Below, in pieces: positions 19,167-29,815 of a DNA stretch of 64,000 nucleotides (within the stretch, counting starts at the first letter, position 1; every line of letters begins with the position of its first letter). Position numbers and translations under genes: made by a program. Below the pieces are notes generated by a model. It had not been told where the DNA came from. It searched no databases and saw only the letters and a list, made by a program, of their open reading frames with translations. This stretch comes from Pelagibacterales bacterium SAG-MED41. Its GTDB lineage: Bacteria; Pseudomonadota; Alphaproteobacteria; Pelagibacterales; Pelagibacteraceae. The stretch is taken from positions 1 through 64,000 of the forward strand of contig JACWEJ010000003.1 in assembly GCA_014653545.1 (NCBI GenBank), in the 5' to 3' direction.

Positions 19167-20029
19167 AATTTCAATACTTTTATTTTCTTAAACTCCTGTA
19201 CAAATTTTTTTTTATTAATAGAGCTTAAAAGAAAATTAATTAAATTTAAAGATACAAAAAAACTTAAAACTAATATGAATAAAGTATAATAATTATTAAA
19301 AAAAAAATTATATGAAAAAATCATATATAGTAATGATGAAACCAATATCCTATTTTTCAAAACAGAAAATACTCTTAGAGCATGATAAATAAGACCAAAA
19401 AAATTTACCTTTGATTTTCCAGAAAGTCTTCTTTCCCTGTCGATTGTTATAGACTGTATTTTTTTTAAATTAATTGCTAATGTCGGGGGGTAAGCGTTCC
19501 ATAAATTTTTATCTTTTAAAATTTTATTTACATCAGTTTCTTTTAAGATACTAAAATTACCAAATCTTATTTTTTTAAAAGTTAAAAAAAATATTAATAT
19601 ACAATAAACTTCATAAAAAAACTTGAACCATCTTTCTTCTTTCCTTTGCCCTCGACTAGCTACAACAGGAGAGTTTGTTTTTTCCATCTTTTTTATCATT
19701 TTTAAAATTCCAATTGGATTATCTTGTCCATCAGAGTCTATAATTATTGTGTTATAACTTTTACTATAATGTTTTTGAATAAATTTAAGACCAATTGCAA
19801 TTGCTCTTTGACTTCCTAAATTTTCATTTAATTTAATTATTCTTATACGTTTAATTCTTGAAAATTTTAGCTTATTTTTTTTTATTTTTTGTCTCGAATT
19901 GTCATCGACAACTATTAAATCAAATTTTTTTTTTTTTTTTGAGAAAAGAATGTTTATTTTTGATAAAAGCTTTTCTAAATTCTTCCAATCTCTGTAAACT
20001 GGTGTAAGTATGAGAAAATTGGCTTTCAT
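19163..20029 (-). CDS. family 2 glycosyltransferase (DPM1/GtrB-like)
   Basis: 288 residues. The GT-A domain starts with LTPVYRDWKNL, has VVDDNS (nucleotide binding) and IIDSDGQDNP (DxD-type metal site), and is followed by two C-terminal membrane helices from about residue 215. This is the plan of polyprenyl-phosphate sugar synthases such as GtrB/DPM1, which would make the lipid-linked donor for a GT-C enzyme like the neighbouring membrane protein. It overlaps that gene's 3' end by four bases. A run of 16 adenines in the coding strand encodes five consecutive lysines near residue 33. Confidence 0.82.
   Translation of the reverse strand: MKANFLILTPVYRDWKNLEKLLSKINILFSKKKKKFDLIVVDDNSRQKIKKNKLKFSRIKRIRIIKLNENLGSQRAIAIGLKFIQKHYSKSYNTIIIDSDGQDNPIGILKMIKKMEKTNSPVVASRGQRKEERWFKFFYEVYCILIFFLTFKKIRFGNFSILKETDVNKILKDKNLWNAYPPTLAINLKKIQSITIDRERRLSGKSKVNFFGLIYHALRVFSVLKNRILVSSLLYMIFSYNFFFNNYYTLFILVLSFFVSLNLINFLLSSINKKKFVQEFKKIKVLKF
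19925..19940. repeat. 16-base A/T homopolymer in the GT2 gene
   Basis: Sixteen consecutive T on the plus strand, read as A16 in the glycosyltransferase (minus strand). The reading frame is intact at this length. It is the longest homopolymer noticed in the window and a likely indel hot spot. Confidence 0.9.
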
Positions 20030-20070
20030 TATGGAATATTTTGAATTTTATGATAGTAATATCAACTTAG

Positions 20071-21234
20071 ATGAATATTCACGAACATCAAGCCAAAGAA
20101 ATCTTAAAAAAATTTGGGGCGCCAGTCTCAAAAGGAGTAGTAATCTTATCTATTGAAGACATCAATAAAGAAATAACAAAGCTTAATAGTAAAAAATTTG
20201 TTTTAAAAGCACAAATTCATGCTGGAGGAAGAGGTAAAGCAGGAGGGGTAAAAGTTATTAAAAGTATTTCAGATTTGGAGTCAGAGGCAAAAAAAATGAT
20301 GGGAAAAATTTTAATAACTCATCAAACGGGTCCAGAGGGAAAAGAAGTAAAAAGATTATACATTGAAGAAGCGTCTGATATTTCAAAAGAATTTTATTTA
20401 TCGTGCTTAATAGATAGAGAAACCTCTAAAATTGCATTTATAAGCAGCACGGAAGGTGGGATGGACATTGAAAAAGTTGCATCTGAAACTCCAGATAAAA
20501 TTATTACAAATAAAATAGATCTTAGCGATGAGGGACCAAGCACAAAAGAAATTAAAAAAATAATCTCAATTTTTCAATTAAATGAGAAGCAAAAAAATAT
20601 AGCATCAAGGCTAATAAAATCTCTTTACGAAATTATAATTAAAAAAGATGCAATTTTGATAGAAATTAATCCTCTGATTATTACTGCAACCGGCGAATTA
20701 GTTTGCTTAGATGCAAAAATGAATTTTGATGATAATGCAATTTTTAGAAGACCTGAAATTTTAGCTTTAAGGGATTTAAATGAAGAAGATCCAGCTGAAT
20801 TTGAAGCTAGTAAATTTGATTTAGCGTACATAAAACTTAATGGCTCTATTGGTTGTATGGTAAATGGCGCAGGTTTAGCTATGGCAACTATGGATATAAT
20901 AAAGCTTTACGGAAAGGAGCCTGCAAATTTTTTAGATGTAGGTGGCGGAGCAACAAAAGAAAAAGTAGCTGCTGCCTTTAAATTAATTTTATCAGATAAA
21001 AATGTAAAAGGAATTTTAATAAATATTTTTGGTGGAATTATGAGGTGTGATGTCCTTGCTCAAGGGGTTTTGGATGCCGCTAAAGAAATTAATCTTACTG
21101 TACCTTTAGTTGTAAGGTTGGCTGGAACAAATTTTAAAGAAGGAAAGGAAATATTAGACAAATCAAATATAAAGATATTATCTGCATCTGATTTAAATGA
21201 TGCAGCTAAAAAAATTGTTGAGACAATAAAATAG
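20071..21234 (+). CDS. sucC: succinyl-CoA synthetase beta subunit (ADP-forming)
   Basis: 387 residues; forms ATP and succinate from succinyl-CoA with SucD. N-terminal [19 protein letters not shown], the ATP-grasp motifs [15 protein letters not shown] and the C-terminal nucleotide/CoA segment [13 protein letters not shown] and [10 protein letters not shown] are canonical. Its start is 41 bases from the divergent glycosyltransferase, so it needs its own promoter; a TATGAT hexamer at 20049-20054 is a possible -10. The stop overlaps the sucD start by one base. Confidence 0.97.
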   Translation: MNIHEHQAKEILKKFGAPVSKGVVILSIEDINKEITKLNSKKFVLKAQIHAGGRGKAGGVKVIKSISDLESEAKKMMGKILITHQTGPEGKEVKRLYIEEASDISKEFYLSCLIDRETSKIAFISSTEGGMDIEKVASETPDKIITNKIDLSDEGPSTKEIKKIISIFQLNEKQKNIASRLIKSLYEIIIKKDAILIEINPLIITATGELVCLDAKMNFDDNAIFRRPEILALRDLNEEDPAEFEASKFDLAYIKLNGSIGCMVNGAGLAMATMDIIKLYGKEPANFLDVGGGATKEKVAAAFKLILSDKNVKGILINIFGGIMRCDVLAQGVLDAAKEINLTVPLVVRLAGTNFKEGKEILDKSNIKILSASDLNDAAKKIVETIK

Positions 21235-22109
21235 TGTCAGTTTTAATAGATAAAAATACCAAAGTGATTTGCCAAGGTTTTACGGGCACACATGGAACTT
21301 TTCATTCCGAGCAAGCTATAAAATATGGAACAAAGCTTGTTGGAGGCGTTACTCCTAAAAAAGGTGGTCAAAAACACTTAGGTCTACCAGTTTTTAATTC
21401 TGTATTAGAAGCAAAAGAAAAAACATCTGCAGATGCTTCAATGATTTACGTACCACCAAAATTTGCTGGTGCAGCAATTATTGAGGCTATTGAAGCAAAA
21501 ATAAAATTAATTGTTTGTATTACTGAGGGTATACCTGTTTTAGATATGCTTCGAGTAAAACAAGTTTTAGATAAGAGCAGTTCAAGATTAATTGGCCCTA
21601 ATTGCCCCGGGATCATTACGCCAGATGAGTGTAAAATTGGAATTATGCCTGGAAATATTCATAAGAAAGGAACAGTCGGTATAGTTTCAAGATCTGGAAC
21701 CTTGACCTATGAAGCTGTAGCTCAAACTTCTGCAAATGGTATGGGCCAATCAACTTGCATAGGAATTGGTGGTGATCCAATTAATGGAACAAATTTTATT
21801 GACTGTTTAGAGCTTTTTCTAAAAGATGAAGAAACTAAATCAATAGTTATGATAGGTGAAATAGGAGGTTCAGCAGAAGAAGATGCTGCAGAATTTTTAA
21901 AGAAAGAAAAAATCAAAAAACCTATGGTAGGTTTTATTGCAGGATTAACAGCGCCTCCAGGAAGAAGAATGGGACATGCCGGTGCAATTATTTCAGGAGG
22001 CAAAGGAGGTGCGGAAGATAAAATAGAAGTAATGAAATCTGCAGGAATTACTATTTCGAAATCACCAGCTGATATAGGTAAGACACTTTATCAAAAACTT
22101 AATGGTTGA
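21234..22109 (+). CDS. sucD: succinyl-CoA synthetase alpha subunit
   Basis: 291 residues, with a GTG start sharing the last G of the sucC stop codon. The CoA-binding [11 protein letters not shown], the [10 protein letters not shown] segment and the active-site histidine that is phosphorylated, in [10 protein letters not shown] (about 245), are present. Length matches the family. It is expressed with sucC, and sucA follows after 32 bases. Confidence 0.97.
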   Translation: MSVLIDKNTKVICQGFTGTHGTFHSEQAIKYGTKLVGGVTPKKGGQKHLGLPVFNSVLEAKEKTSADASMIYVPPKFAGAAIIEAIEAKIKLIVCITEGIPVLDMLRVKQVLDKSSSRLIGPNCPGIITPDECKIGIMPGNIHKKGTVGIVSRSGTLTYEAVAQTSANGMGQSTCIGIGGDPINGTNFIDCLELFLKDEETKSIVMIGEIGGSAEEDAAEFLKKEKIKKPMVGFIAGLTAPPGRRMGHAGAIISGGKGGAEDKIEVMKSAGITISKSPADIGKTLYQKLNG

Positions 22110-22141
22110 TTTTTATTAATTTATGTTAGAATAAATTTTTA

Positions 22142-25036
22142 ATGTCTTCTTCAAATAATAATACAACTTATAAAAAAACATCCTTTTTAGCAGGAAATAA
22201 TTCAGAATTTATTAATGAGTTTTATGCTGACTATATTTCAGATCCTAACTCTTTACCTGAGAGTTGGAGAAGGTTTTTTGAAGGACTAAGTGATGATGAA
22301 AAACTAGTGTATGATAATCTAAGAGGGCCAAGCTGGTCTCCAGTTCAAAAAATCAAAGAACCAAAAGTAAAATCTAATGTTAACCTTCAGTCTGAGGAAA
22401 TTTCTCAAGATTTAAGTTTAGACACAATCAAACAAGCTTCAAAAGATTCTGTAAGAGCTATCATGCTCATAAGAGCTTACAGAATTAGAGGACATTTAAT
22501 TGCAAATCTAGATCCACTATCAATACAAAAAAAAGAGGAGCATCTTGAACTTAAGCCAGAAAGTTACGGATTTACAAAAATTGATTACAATAGAAAGATT
22601 TTTTTGGATGGTGTACTAGGCCTTCAATATGCTGACTTAAATCAGATTTTAAAAATTCTAAAAAAAACTTATTGTTCAAACATAGGATATGAATTTATGC
22701 ATATGGGTGATCCTGATGAAAAAGCTTGGATAAGGGATAGAATCGAAGGCCCCGAGAAAAATATATCTTTCACTGAGAATGGCAAAAGAGCAATTTTAAA
22801 TAAGATTGTTCAAGCTGAAGGATTTGAAAAATATTTACATCTAAAGTTTGTTGGTACAAAAAGATTTGGCTTGGACGGAGGAGAGTCCCTAATACCTGCA
22901 TTAGAGCAAATAATTAAAAGGGGTGGAAATTTAGGAGCAAAAGAAATTAAAATAGGTATGCCTCATCGAGGTAGGTTAAATGTTTTGGCAAATGTAATGG
23001 GTAAACCCTTTAAAGCTATTTTTAGTGAATTTTTTGGAAAATCCTCTAACCCTAATAAAGATATTGAAGGCGATGTAAAATATCATTTAGGCGCTTCATC
23101 AAATAGAGAATTTGATGGAAATTCAGTTCATATAAGTTTGACAGATAACCCATCTCATCTAGAAGCGGTAAATCCAGTTGTGTTGGGTCAAGTAAGAGCC
23201 AAACAATTTTTTCATAAAGATAAAGAAAGAAAAAAAGTCATTCCTGTTTTAATGCATGGAGATGCGGCATTTGCGGGTCAAGGAATTGTTGCTGAATGTT
23301 TTGCTATGTCTGGTCTTCCTGGACATAACATTGGAGGAACGATGCATATAATTGTAAATAATCAAATCGGTTTTACTACAGCACCAAGGTTTGCAAGATC
23401 TTCACCATATCCTTCTGATGTTGCAAAAATTGCTCAAGCCCCAATATTTCATGTAAACGGAGATGATCCAGAAGCTGTAGTTCACTGTGCAAAGGTAGCT
23501 ACAGAGTACAGACAAAAATTTAACAGAGATGTTGTTATAGATATTGTCTGCTATAGAAGATTTGGACACAATGAAGGTGACGAACCTTCATTCACACAAC
23601 CTATCATGTATAAAAAAATTAGATCTCATCCAACCACTCTTAGTATTTATGCAAAAAAATTAAGCGAAGAAGGATTATCTACTGAAGCAGAGATAAACAA
23701 AGAAAAATCAAGTTTTAAATCTTTTTTAGAAGAAGAGTACGAAACATCTAAAAATTACAAATCAGAACTAAAATGGTTTGATGGTGCCTGGTCAAGATTT
23801 AAACCCGGACTAGGAAAAGATAAAAGAGGAGTAAGTGGGGTTGATAAAAATAAATTAACTGATATTGGTAAAAAAATTTCCAGCGTTCCTAATAACTTTA
23901 ATTTACACAAAACTTTAAAAAAAATACTGGATTTAAGAACTAAAGCTTTAGAAGATGGTAAAGCAATAGATTGGACAACCGCAGAAAGTTTAGCTTTTGG
24001 AACTCTACTCACTGAAGGTTTTTCAGTAAGATTATCCGGACAAGACTCTGGCAGAGGAACTTTTAGTCAAAGACATGCTGTGCTTAGAAATCAGGAAAGT
24101 CATGAAAGATATATACCTTTAAATAATATTTCGAATAGTCAAAAAAAATTTGAAATTATTGACAGTTTATTATCTGAATTAGCAGTTCTGGGATTTGAAT
24201 TCGGATACTCGCTATCTGAACCAGAAACTCTAGTCTTGTGGGAAGCACAATTTGGGGATTTTGCTAATGGAGCTCAAATTATTATAGATCAATTTATTTC
24301 CTCAGGAGAATCAAAATGGGGTAGAGCTAGTGGTTTAGTAATGTTGTTGCCACACGGTTATGAAGGCCAGGGGCCAGAACATTCATCTGCAAGATTAGAG
24401 AGATTTTTACAACTATGTGCAGGTGAAAACATTCAAGTTGTAAATTGTACAACTCCATCAAATTATTTTCATGTTTTAAGACGACAGATGCATAGGGAAT
24501 TTAGAAAACCATTAATTATAATGACACCCAAGTCTTTGTTAAGACACAAAAAATGTGTTTCAAATATATCTGAGTTTTCCAAGAAAAGTAGCTTTCATCG
24601 AGTTTTAGAAGATGACGCCTATTCAAAAGTAAATAACTTATTAGAACTTAAAAAAAGAGACGATAAAATTAAAAAAGTAGTCATATGTTCCGGTAAAATC
24701 TATTATGATTTGATTGAGGCAAGAGAAAAATATAAAAATGATAGAGTGACTTTTGTTAGAATTGAACAACTTTATCCGTTTCCAGCTAAAACTTTAGCAA
24801 ACATCCTAAAAAGATATACTAAAGCTAAGTTTATCTGGTGCCAAGAAGAACCTAAGAATATGGGGGCGTGGAATACAGTAAGAAACTATATAGATCGAAC
24901 TTTAGAAATTGTAAATTTTGGTGATAAATCAGTTAAATATGTTGGTAGAAAAGCATCATCATCTACTGCGACCGGAAATTTAAACAAACATCTTGCACAA
25001 CAAAAAGAAATATTAGAAAAGATACTAAGAGATTAA
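22142..25036 (+). CDS. sucA: 2-oxoglutarate dehydrogenase E1 component
   Basis: 964 residues, thiamine-diphosphate enzyme that decarboxylates 2-oxoglutarate and transfers succinyl to the E2 lipoyl group. Hallmarks are the N-terminal E2-binding segment NSEFINEFYADYISDPNSLP, GMPHRGRLNVLANVMGK, ThDP/Mg region GDAAFAGQG and NNQIGFTT, and the C-terminal LLPHGYEGQGPEHSS. It abuts sucB with no spacer. Together with sucB and lpd it forms the complete OGDH complex. Confidence 0.97.
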   Translation: MSSSNNNTTYKKTSFLAGNNSEFINEFYADYISDPNSLPESWRRFFEGLSDDEKLVYDNLRGPSWSPVQKIKEPKVKSNVNLQSEEISQDLSLDTIKQASKDSVRAIMLIRAYRIRGHLIANLDPLSIQKKEEHLELKPESYGFTKIDYNRKIFLDGVLGLQYADLNQILKILKKTYCSNIGYEFMHMGDPDEKAWIRDRIEGPEKNISFTENGKRAILNKIVQAEGFEKYLHLKFVGTKRFGLDGGESLIPALEQIIKRGGNLGAKEIKIGMPHRGRLNVLANVMGKPFKAIFSEFFGKSSNPNKDIEGDVKYHLGASSNREFDGNSVHISLTDNPSHLEAVNPVVLGQVRAKQFFHKDKERKKVIPVLMHGDAAFAGQGIVAECFAMSGLPGHNIGGTMHIIVNNQIGFTTAPRFARSSPYPSDVAKIAQAPIFHVNGDDPEAVVHCAKVATEYRQKFNRDVVIDIVCYRRFGHNEGDEPSFTQPIMYKKIRSHPTTLSIYAKKLSEEGLSTEAEINKEKSSFKSFLEEEYETSKNYKSELKWFDGAWSRFKPGLGKDKRGVSGVDKNKLTDIGKKISSVPNNFNLHKTLKKILDLRTKALEDGKAIDWTTAESLAFGTLLTEGFSVRLSGQDSGRGTFSQRHAVLRNQESHERYIPLNNISNSQKKFEIIDSLLSELAVLGFEFGYSLSEPETLVLWEAQFGDFANGAQIIIDQFISSGESKWGRASGLVMLLPHGYEGQGPEHSSARLERFLQLCAGENIQVVNCTTPSNYFHVLRRQMHREFRKPLIIMTPKSLLRHKKCVSNISEFSKKSSFHRVLEDDAYSKVNNLLELKKRDDKIKKVVICSGKIYYDLIEAREKYKNDRVTFVRIEQLYPFPAKTLANILKRYTKAKFIWCQEEPKNMGAWNTVRNYIDRTLEIVNFGDKSVKYVGRKASSSTATGNLNKHLAQQKEILEKILRD

Positions 25037-26347
25037 ATGTCAGAAAAAATTACAGTTCCAACACTAGGTGAGTCAGTTACAGAAGCTACAGTTTCAAAGT
25101 GGCTTAAATCTCAAGGTGAAAAAGTTTCTGCCGATGAACCACTAGTAGAACTAGAAACTGATAAAGTTAATGTTGAAGTGCCTTCGCCAATAAGTGGAGT
25201 ACTAGGAAATATAACAGTAAATGAGGGAGAAACTGTAAACGTAGGTTCTTTATTAGGAATAGTAGATAGTTCAGATGCAAAGAAAGATAGTAGCGTTAAT
25301 GAGGTAAATAATTACAGCCCTCCTAAAAAAGAAAAAGAGAAAGTTCAACCAAAAGTCTTTGAAAAAGAAAAGATTGTTAAGCCAAAAAAAATAAAATCAA
25401 AAAAAACAGAAGAACCAACTCTCAAATTAGAGGAAGAAGCACCATTAATTCTAGAACAAGTTCATGAAGAAAAAGAAGTACAAAAAATTGAAAAACAAGT
25501 TTCCCCGGCAGCAAGAAAATTAGCTAATGAAACCAAGGTGGATCTAAGTAACGTCGAAGGGTCAGGAAAAAATGGTGTTATTTTAAAAGAAGATATAATG
25601 AGCTCAATGGGGTCTAAACCTGCTCCATCTGAAAGAAAAGTTAAATACGGACCTGAAGAGAGGGTTAAGATGACAAGGTTAAGATTAACTATCGCGAAAA
25701 GATTAAAAGAAGCGCAAGAAAACGCTGCAATGCTTACAACATTTAACGAAGTTGATATGAGCGAAGTAATGTCTATGAGAAGCCAATATAAAGAGGAATT
25801 TCAAAATAAATATCAGGTGAAGCTTGGTTTTATGTCCTTTTTTGTAAAAGCTTGCGTGATCGGTCTAAAAAATTATCCAGCAATAAATGCCGAAATTCAA
25901 GGAGAAGAAATTATTTATAAAAATTATTACAATATTAGCATAGCGGTTGGAACAGATAGAGGTTTAGTAGTTCCAGTTCTGAGGGAAACTGACGAGATGT
26001 CATTTGCTGATATTGAAAAAAATATTGGTGAACTTGGCCAAAAAGCACGTGATGGTAAAATCACTATTGAAGATTTACAAGGTGGAACATTTACAATTAC
26101 AAACGGTGGAATTTATGGATCAATGCTTTCGACACCAATATTAAATCCACCTCAATCTGCAGTTTTAGGAATGCATAATATTATTCAAAGACCGGTTGTT
26201 GTGGATGGAAATGTAGAGGTAAGACCAATTATGTATCTTGCTTTATCTTACGACCATAGAATTATTGATGGCAAAGAAGCTGTATCATTTTTAAAAATAG
26301 TCAAAGAGTCTTTAGAACAACCAAAAAGACTTTTCTTAAACATATAA
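25037..26347 (+). CDS. sucB: 2-oxoglutarate dehydrogenase E2 (dihydrolipoyl succinyltransferase)
   Basis: 436 residues. A single lipoyl domain (1-75, lipoylated Lys in ETDKVNVEV), a charged Lys/Glu-rich linker, the peripheral E1/E3-binding domain (about 160-195, VSPAARKLA) and the catalytic acyltransferase domain ending in [13 protein letters not shown] with the catalytic His are in the usual order. The linker is long and highly charged. It starts immediately after the sucA stop and lies two bases before lpd. Confidence 0.97.
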   Translation: MSEKITVPTLGESVTEATVSKWLKSQGEKVSADEPLVELETDKVNVEVPSPISGVLGNITVNEGETVNVGSLLGIVDSSDAKKDSSVNEVNNYSPPKKEKEKVQPKVFEKEKIVKPKKIKSKKTEEPTLKLEEEAPLILEQVHEEKEVQKIEKQVSPAARKLANETKVDLSNVEGSGKNGVILKEDIMSSMGSKPAPSERKVKYGPEERVKMTRLRLTIAKRLKEAQENAAMLTTFNEVDMSEVMSMRSQYKEEFQNKYQVKLGFMSFFVKACVIGLKNYPAINAEIQGEEIIYKNYYNISIAVGTDRGLVVPVLRETDEMSFADIEKNIGELGQKARDGKITIEDLQGGTFTITNGGIYGSMLSTPILNPPQSAVLGMHNIIQRPVVVDGNVEVRPIMYLALSYDHRIIDGKEAVSFLKIVKESLEQPKRLFLNI

Positions 26348-26349
26348 CA

Positions 26350-27756
26350 ATGGAAAATAATTTTGATTTAGTTGTAATTGGTGGTGGACCAGGAGGTTAT
26401 GTTTGTGCAATTAGAGCAGCTCAATTGGGATTAAAAGCAGCCTGCGTAGAATCAAGAGGTGCCCTTGGAGGAACATGTCTTAATGTAGGGTGTATACCAT
26501 CTAAAAGCTTACTAAATCTATCTGAAAATTTCCATAAAGCTCAAAAAGATTTCAATCAGCAAGGTATAGAAATTGATGGAATTAAATTAAATATTGAAAA
26601 AATGATGTCCAACAAGAATAAATCTGTTCAAGTTTTAACTAAAGGAGTTGAGTTTTTATTTAAAAAAAATAAAGTTACTTACTTTAAAGGTAAAGGAGTG
26701 CTATTTTCAAAAAATGATATTGTTGTTTATGAAAGCAACAATAAAAGAATTAATGTAAAAGCAAAAAATATAGTAATCGCTACTGGGTCTGATGTTGCAT
26801 CCCTTCCCGGTGTAAATATTGACGAAAAAAATATAGTTTCGTCAACAGGCGCTTTATCTTTTGAGAAAGTTCCAAAAAAATTAGCAATTATTGGAGGAGG
26901 CTACATTGGATTGGAAATGGGTTCAGTCTGGTCAAGACTTGGATCAGAAGTAACAGTTATAGAGTATTTAGAATACATAACTCCAGGTATGGATAGAGAA
27001 ATTTCAAATGAATTTCAGAAAATATTAACCAAGCAAGGTATTAAATTTAAAATGGGTTCAAAGGTTGAGTCTGTAAAAAATAAAGGCAATTTAGTTTCAA
27101 TAAAATATACTAGTGTAAAAAATTCAAAAGAAGAAACTGTTGAAGTTGATAAAGTTTTAGTCTCAGTTGGAAGAAAACCTTACACAGAAGGCTTAAATTT
27201 AACCAAGGTAGGAGTTAAAAAAGATAGTAAGGGTCGAATAGAGGTTAACAACAAATTACAAACTACGATAAATAATATTTATGCAATCGGTGATGTTATT
27301 AAAGGCCCGATGTTAGCTCACAAAGCCGAGGAAGAAGGTATAGCTGTTGCAGAAATATTAGCAGGTCAAGCAGGCCATGTTAATTATGATGTAATCCCAG
27401 GAGTTGTATACACCTCCCCGGAGGTAGCTACAGTTGGAAAAACTGAGGAACAATTAAAAGAAAAAAATATATCTTATAAAGTTGGAAAATTTCCATTTCT
27501 TGCAAACTCAAGAGCAAAAGTAAATAATGAAACAGATGGATTCGTCAAAATTTTAGCAGATAGTAAAACAGACAAAGTTCTAGGAGTTCATATTATCGGG
27601 CCTCATTGTGGTGATATGATTGCTGAGATGGCTTTAGCAATGGAATTTGGCGCAAGTTCTGAAGATATAGCAAGGACATGTCACGCACACCCAACTCATA
27701 CCGAAGCAATTAAAGAAGCCGCATTAGCTGTTGATAAAAGACCAATTCATTTTTAA
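26350..27756 (+). CDS. lpdA: dihydrolipoyl dehydrogenase (E3)
   Basis: 468 residues; FAD enzyme that reoxidises dihydrolipoamide with NAD+. FAD fold VVIGGGPGGYVCAIRAAQLG, redox disulphide in GGTCLNVGCIPSK, NAD fold IIGGGYIGLEMG, the AIGDV motif and the C-terminal HAHPTHTE catalytic His-Glu are all visible. It is last in the sucCD-sucAB-lpd string, so it is likely the E3 of the 2-oxoglutarate complex. Confidence 0.97.
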   Translation: MENNFDLVVIGGGPGGYVCAIRAAQLGLKAACVESRGALGGTCLNVGCIPSKSLLNLSENFHKAQKDFNQQGIEIDGIKLNIEKMMSNKNKSVQVLTKGVEFLFKKNKVTYFKGKGVLFSKNDIVVYESNNKRINVKAKNIVIATGSDVASLPGVNIDEKNIVSSTGALSFEKVPKKLAIIGGGYIGLEMGSVWSRLGSEVTVIEYLEYITPGMDREISNEFQKILTKQGIKFKMGSKVESVKNKGNLVSIKYTSVKNSKEETVEVDKVLVSVGRKPYTEGLNLTKVGVKKDSKGRIEVNNKLQTTINNIYAIGDVIKGPMLAHKAEEEGIAVAEILAGQAGHVNYDVIPGVVYTSPEVATVGKTEEQLKEKNISYKVGKFPFLANSRAKVNNETDGFVKILADSKTDKVLGVHIIGPHCGDMIAEMALAMEFGASSEDIARTCHAHPTHTEAIKEAALAVDKRPIHF

Positions 27757-27784
27757 ATAAATAAAATTCAACTACTATTAATAA

Positions 27785-29734
27785 ATGAAAGCTCAAGTGC
27801 TGTTACCTAAGATATTTGATTTTCCATTTACATATAACAGTGTTCAAAGATCTCTAAGAGCCGGAGATATTGTAGAAGTGCCATTTGGTAAAAAAAAGGA
27901 AATAGGAGTTATATGGCCTGGTAAAATTTCAGAGTTAAAAAATATTAAAATTAAAAATATTTATAAAAAAATTTATAATTATTCTCTTGACCAAGATTTA
28001 ATAGATTTTATTAGCTGGTTTGCTACATATAACATGATGCCCTTAGGTCTTGTTTTAAAAATGTCTATTGGGAACAATCTTAGCCTTGCTAAAAAAAATG
28101 ATAAAAATTTTAAACAAATTCCAAAAAAAGTTAAAAAATTTTACTTAAATGAGGAGCAAAAAAAAGCATTAAGGTTTTTAAATTTAAAAAATGATAAATT
28201 TGATGTATCCGTTTTACAAGGAACAACTGGCTCGGGTAAAACTCTTGTATATTTCGAGAGAATTAAAAAGATTATCAAAAACAAAAAACAAGCATTAGTT
28301 TTACTGCCAGAGATTTTTTTAACTAATGAATTTAAGTCAAGGTTTGCAGATTTTTTTGGTTTTGAACCTGCTGTATGGCATTCAAAAATAACTCCAAAAA
28401 ATAAACGAATACTTTGGAACGGCATCATTAGCAATAAAATTAAATTGGTTGTTGGAGCTAGATCTTCGTTATTATTACCTTTTAAAAATCTTGGAATTAT
28501 TATTGTCGATGAGGAACATGATTCATCTTACAAACAAGATGAGGGGGTAATTTATCATGCCAGAGATATGGCAATCTCAAGAGCATCTTTTGAAAAAATA
28601 CCTATACACTTAATTACTTCTATACCTTCATTAGAAACTTTTAATAATATAAAAAATAAAAAGTTTAGACATTTTAACATTTTTAAAAGATATAATAATT
28701 ACCCTTTACCAAAAACTACAATTGTTAACCTAAATATTAAAAAAATTAAAAATCGTTTTATTTCAGAAGAAACCATAGAATTAGTTAAAGGTTTCTTAAA
28801 CAGAAATGAACAAGTGTTATTTTTTTTGAATAGAAGGGGATATGCGCCCTATTTAATTTGTAGAAAATGTGGCTTTAAACAAGTCTGCTCAAATTGTTCT
28901 ATGTATTTAACTTTTCATAAGACTAAAAATAAAGCTATTTGCCATCATTGTTCATTTGAAAAAGAAATTTCTAGAAGTTGTAATGAAAACAATAAGTGCG
29001 ATTTTGTAATGTATGGACCAGGCGTAGAAAAAATATTTGAGGAAGTTACTAAAATTTTTCCTGGCAATAAAGTTGAAATCTTTTCTAGTGATTATATGAA
29101 AAATAAAGACCAAGCAAAATCTTTATTTAATAGAATTACAAATAATAAAGTTGATATTTTAATTGGAACTCAAATGATTTCAAAAGGGTTTAATTTTTCA
29201 AAATTAAATTGCATAGTTGTTATTGATGCAGATTTTTCCGGTAGAGGTTACGACTTGCGAGCCACTGAAAAGAATATTCAACTGTACCATCAATTAAGTG
29301 GAAGAGCTGGAAGATTTAGCACAGAGTCATTAATTGTTTATCAAACTTTGTCACCCGAGGACGTAACGTTAAATGAACTAATAAAAAATAATTCAGAAGA
29401 ATTTTTAAAAAAAGAGCTTAAATTAAGAGAGAAAAATTCACTACCTCCATTCTCAAGATTAATTGCTATTATTATTTCTGCAAATTCACATTCTTTTAGT
29501 CTAGATGGAGCAAGAGAGATAAAAAGACATTTGAAAAAAATTAATGAAATTGAGGTGTTGGGCCCCGTTGACTCACCATTATTAAAAATTAAAAAAAAAT
29601 TTAGAACTAGGTTATTGATAAGATTTAATGGTAAAAGCCTTATACAAAAAAAAATCACGAAACTTCTAAATACCTTGAAAATATCTAATAAAATTAAACT
29701 CACAGTTGATGTTGACCCAGTAAATTTTGGATAA
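27785..29734 (+). CDS. priA: primosomal protein N' (replication restart helicase PriA)
   Basis: 649 residues, 3'-5' helicase that reloads DnaB at stalled forks. Walker A TTGSGKT (about 150), DEEHD box, the cysteine-rich Zn insertion (CRKCG, CSNCS, CHHCS then two more Cys, about 359-405) and helicase motifs GTQMISKGFNF and QLSGRAGRF are present. It is shorter than the E. coli protein (about 730), mainly in the N-terminal DNA-binding part. Position directly before atpH is a common alphaproteobacterial order. Confidence 0.94.
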   Translation: MKAQVLLPKIFDFPFTYNSVQRSLRAGDIVEVPFGKKKEIGVIWPGKISELKNIKIKNIYKKIYNYSLDQDLIDFISWFATYNMMPLGLVLKMSIGNNLSLAKKNDKNFKQIPKKVKKFYLNEEQKKALRFLNLKNDKFDVSVLQGTTGSGKTLVYFERIKKIIKNKKQALVLLPEIFLTNEFKSRFADFFGFEPAVWHSKITPKNKRILWNGIISNKIKLVVGARSSLLLPFKNLGIIIVDEEHDSSYKQDEGVIYHARDMAISRASFEKIPIHLITSIPSLETFNNIKNKKFRHFNIFKRYNNYPLPKTTIVNLNIKKIKNRFISEETIELVKGFLNRNEQVLFFLNRRGYAPYLICRKCGFKQVCSNCSMYLTFHKTKNKAICHHCSFEKEISRSCNENNKCDFVMYGPGVEKIFEEVTKIFPGNKVEIFSSDYMKNKDQAKSLFNRITNNKVDILIGTQMISKGFNFSKLNCIVVIDADFSGRGYDLRATEKNIQLYHQLSGRAGRFSTESLIVYQTLSPEDVTLNELIKNNSEEFLKKELKLREKNSLPPFSRLIAIIISANSHSFSLDGAREIKRHLKKINEIEVLGPVDSPLLKIKKKFRTRLLIRFNGKSLIQKKITKLLNTLKISNKIKLTVDVDPVNFG

Positions 29735-29815
29735 TTATCAAATTGCTAACTTGATCAACATATACTCTTATGCTACGAAACGATCAATATTTCACTAAAA
29801 TTCTAATAACTTAAA

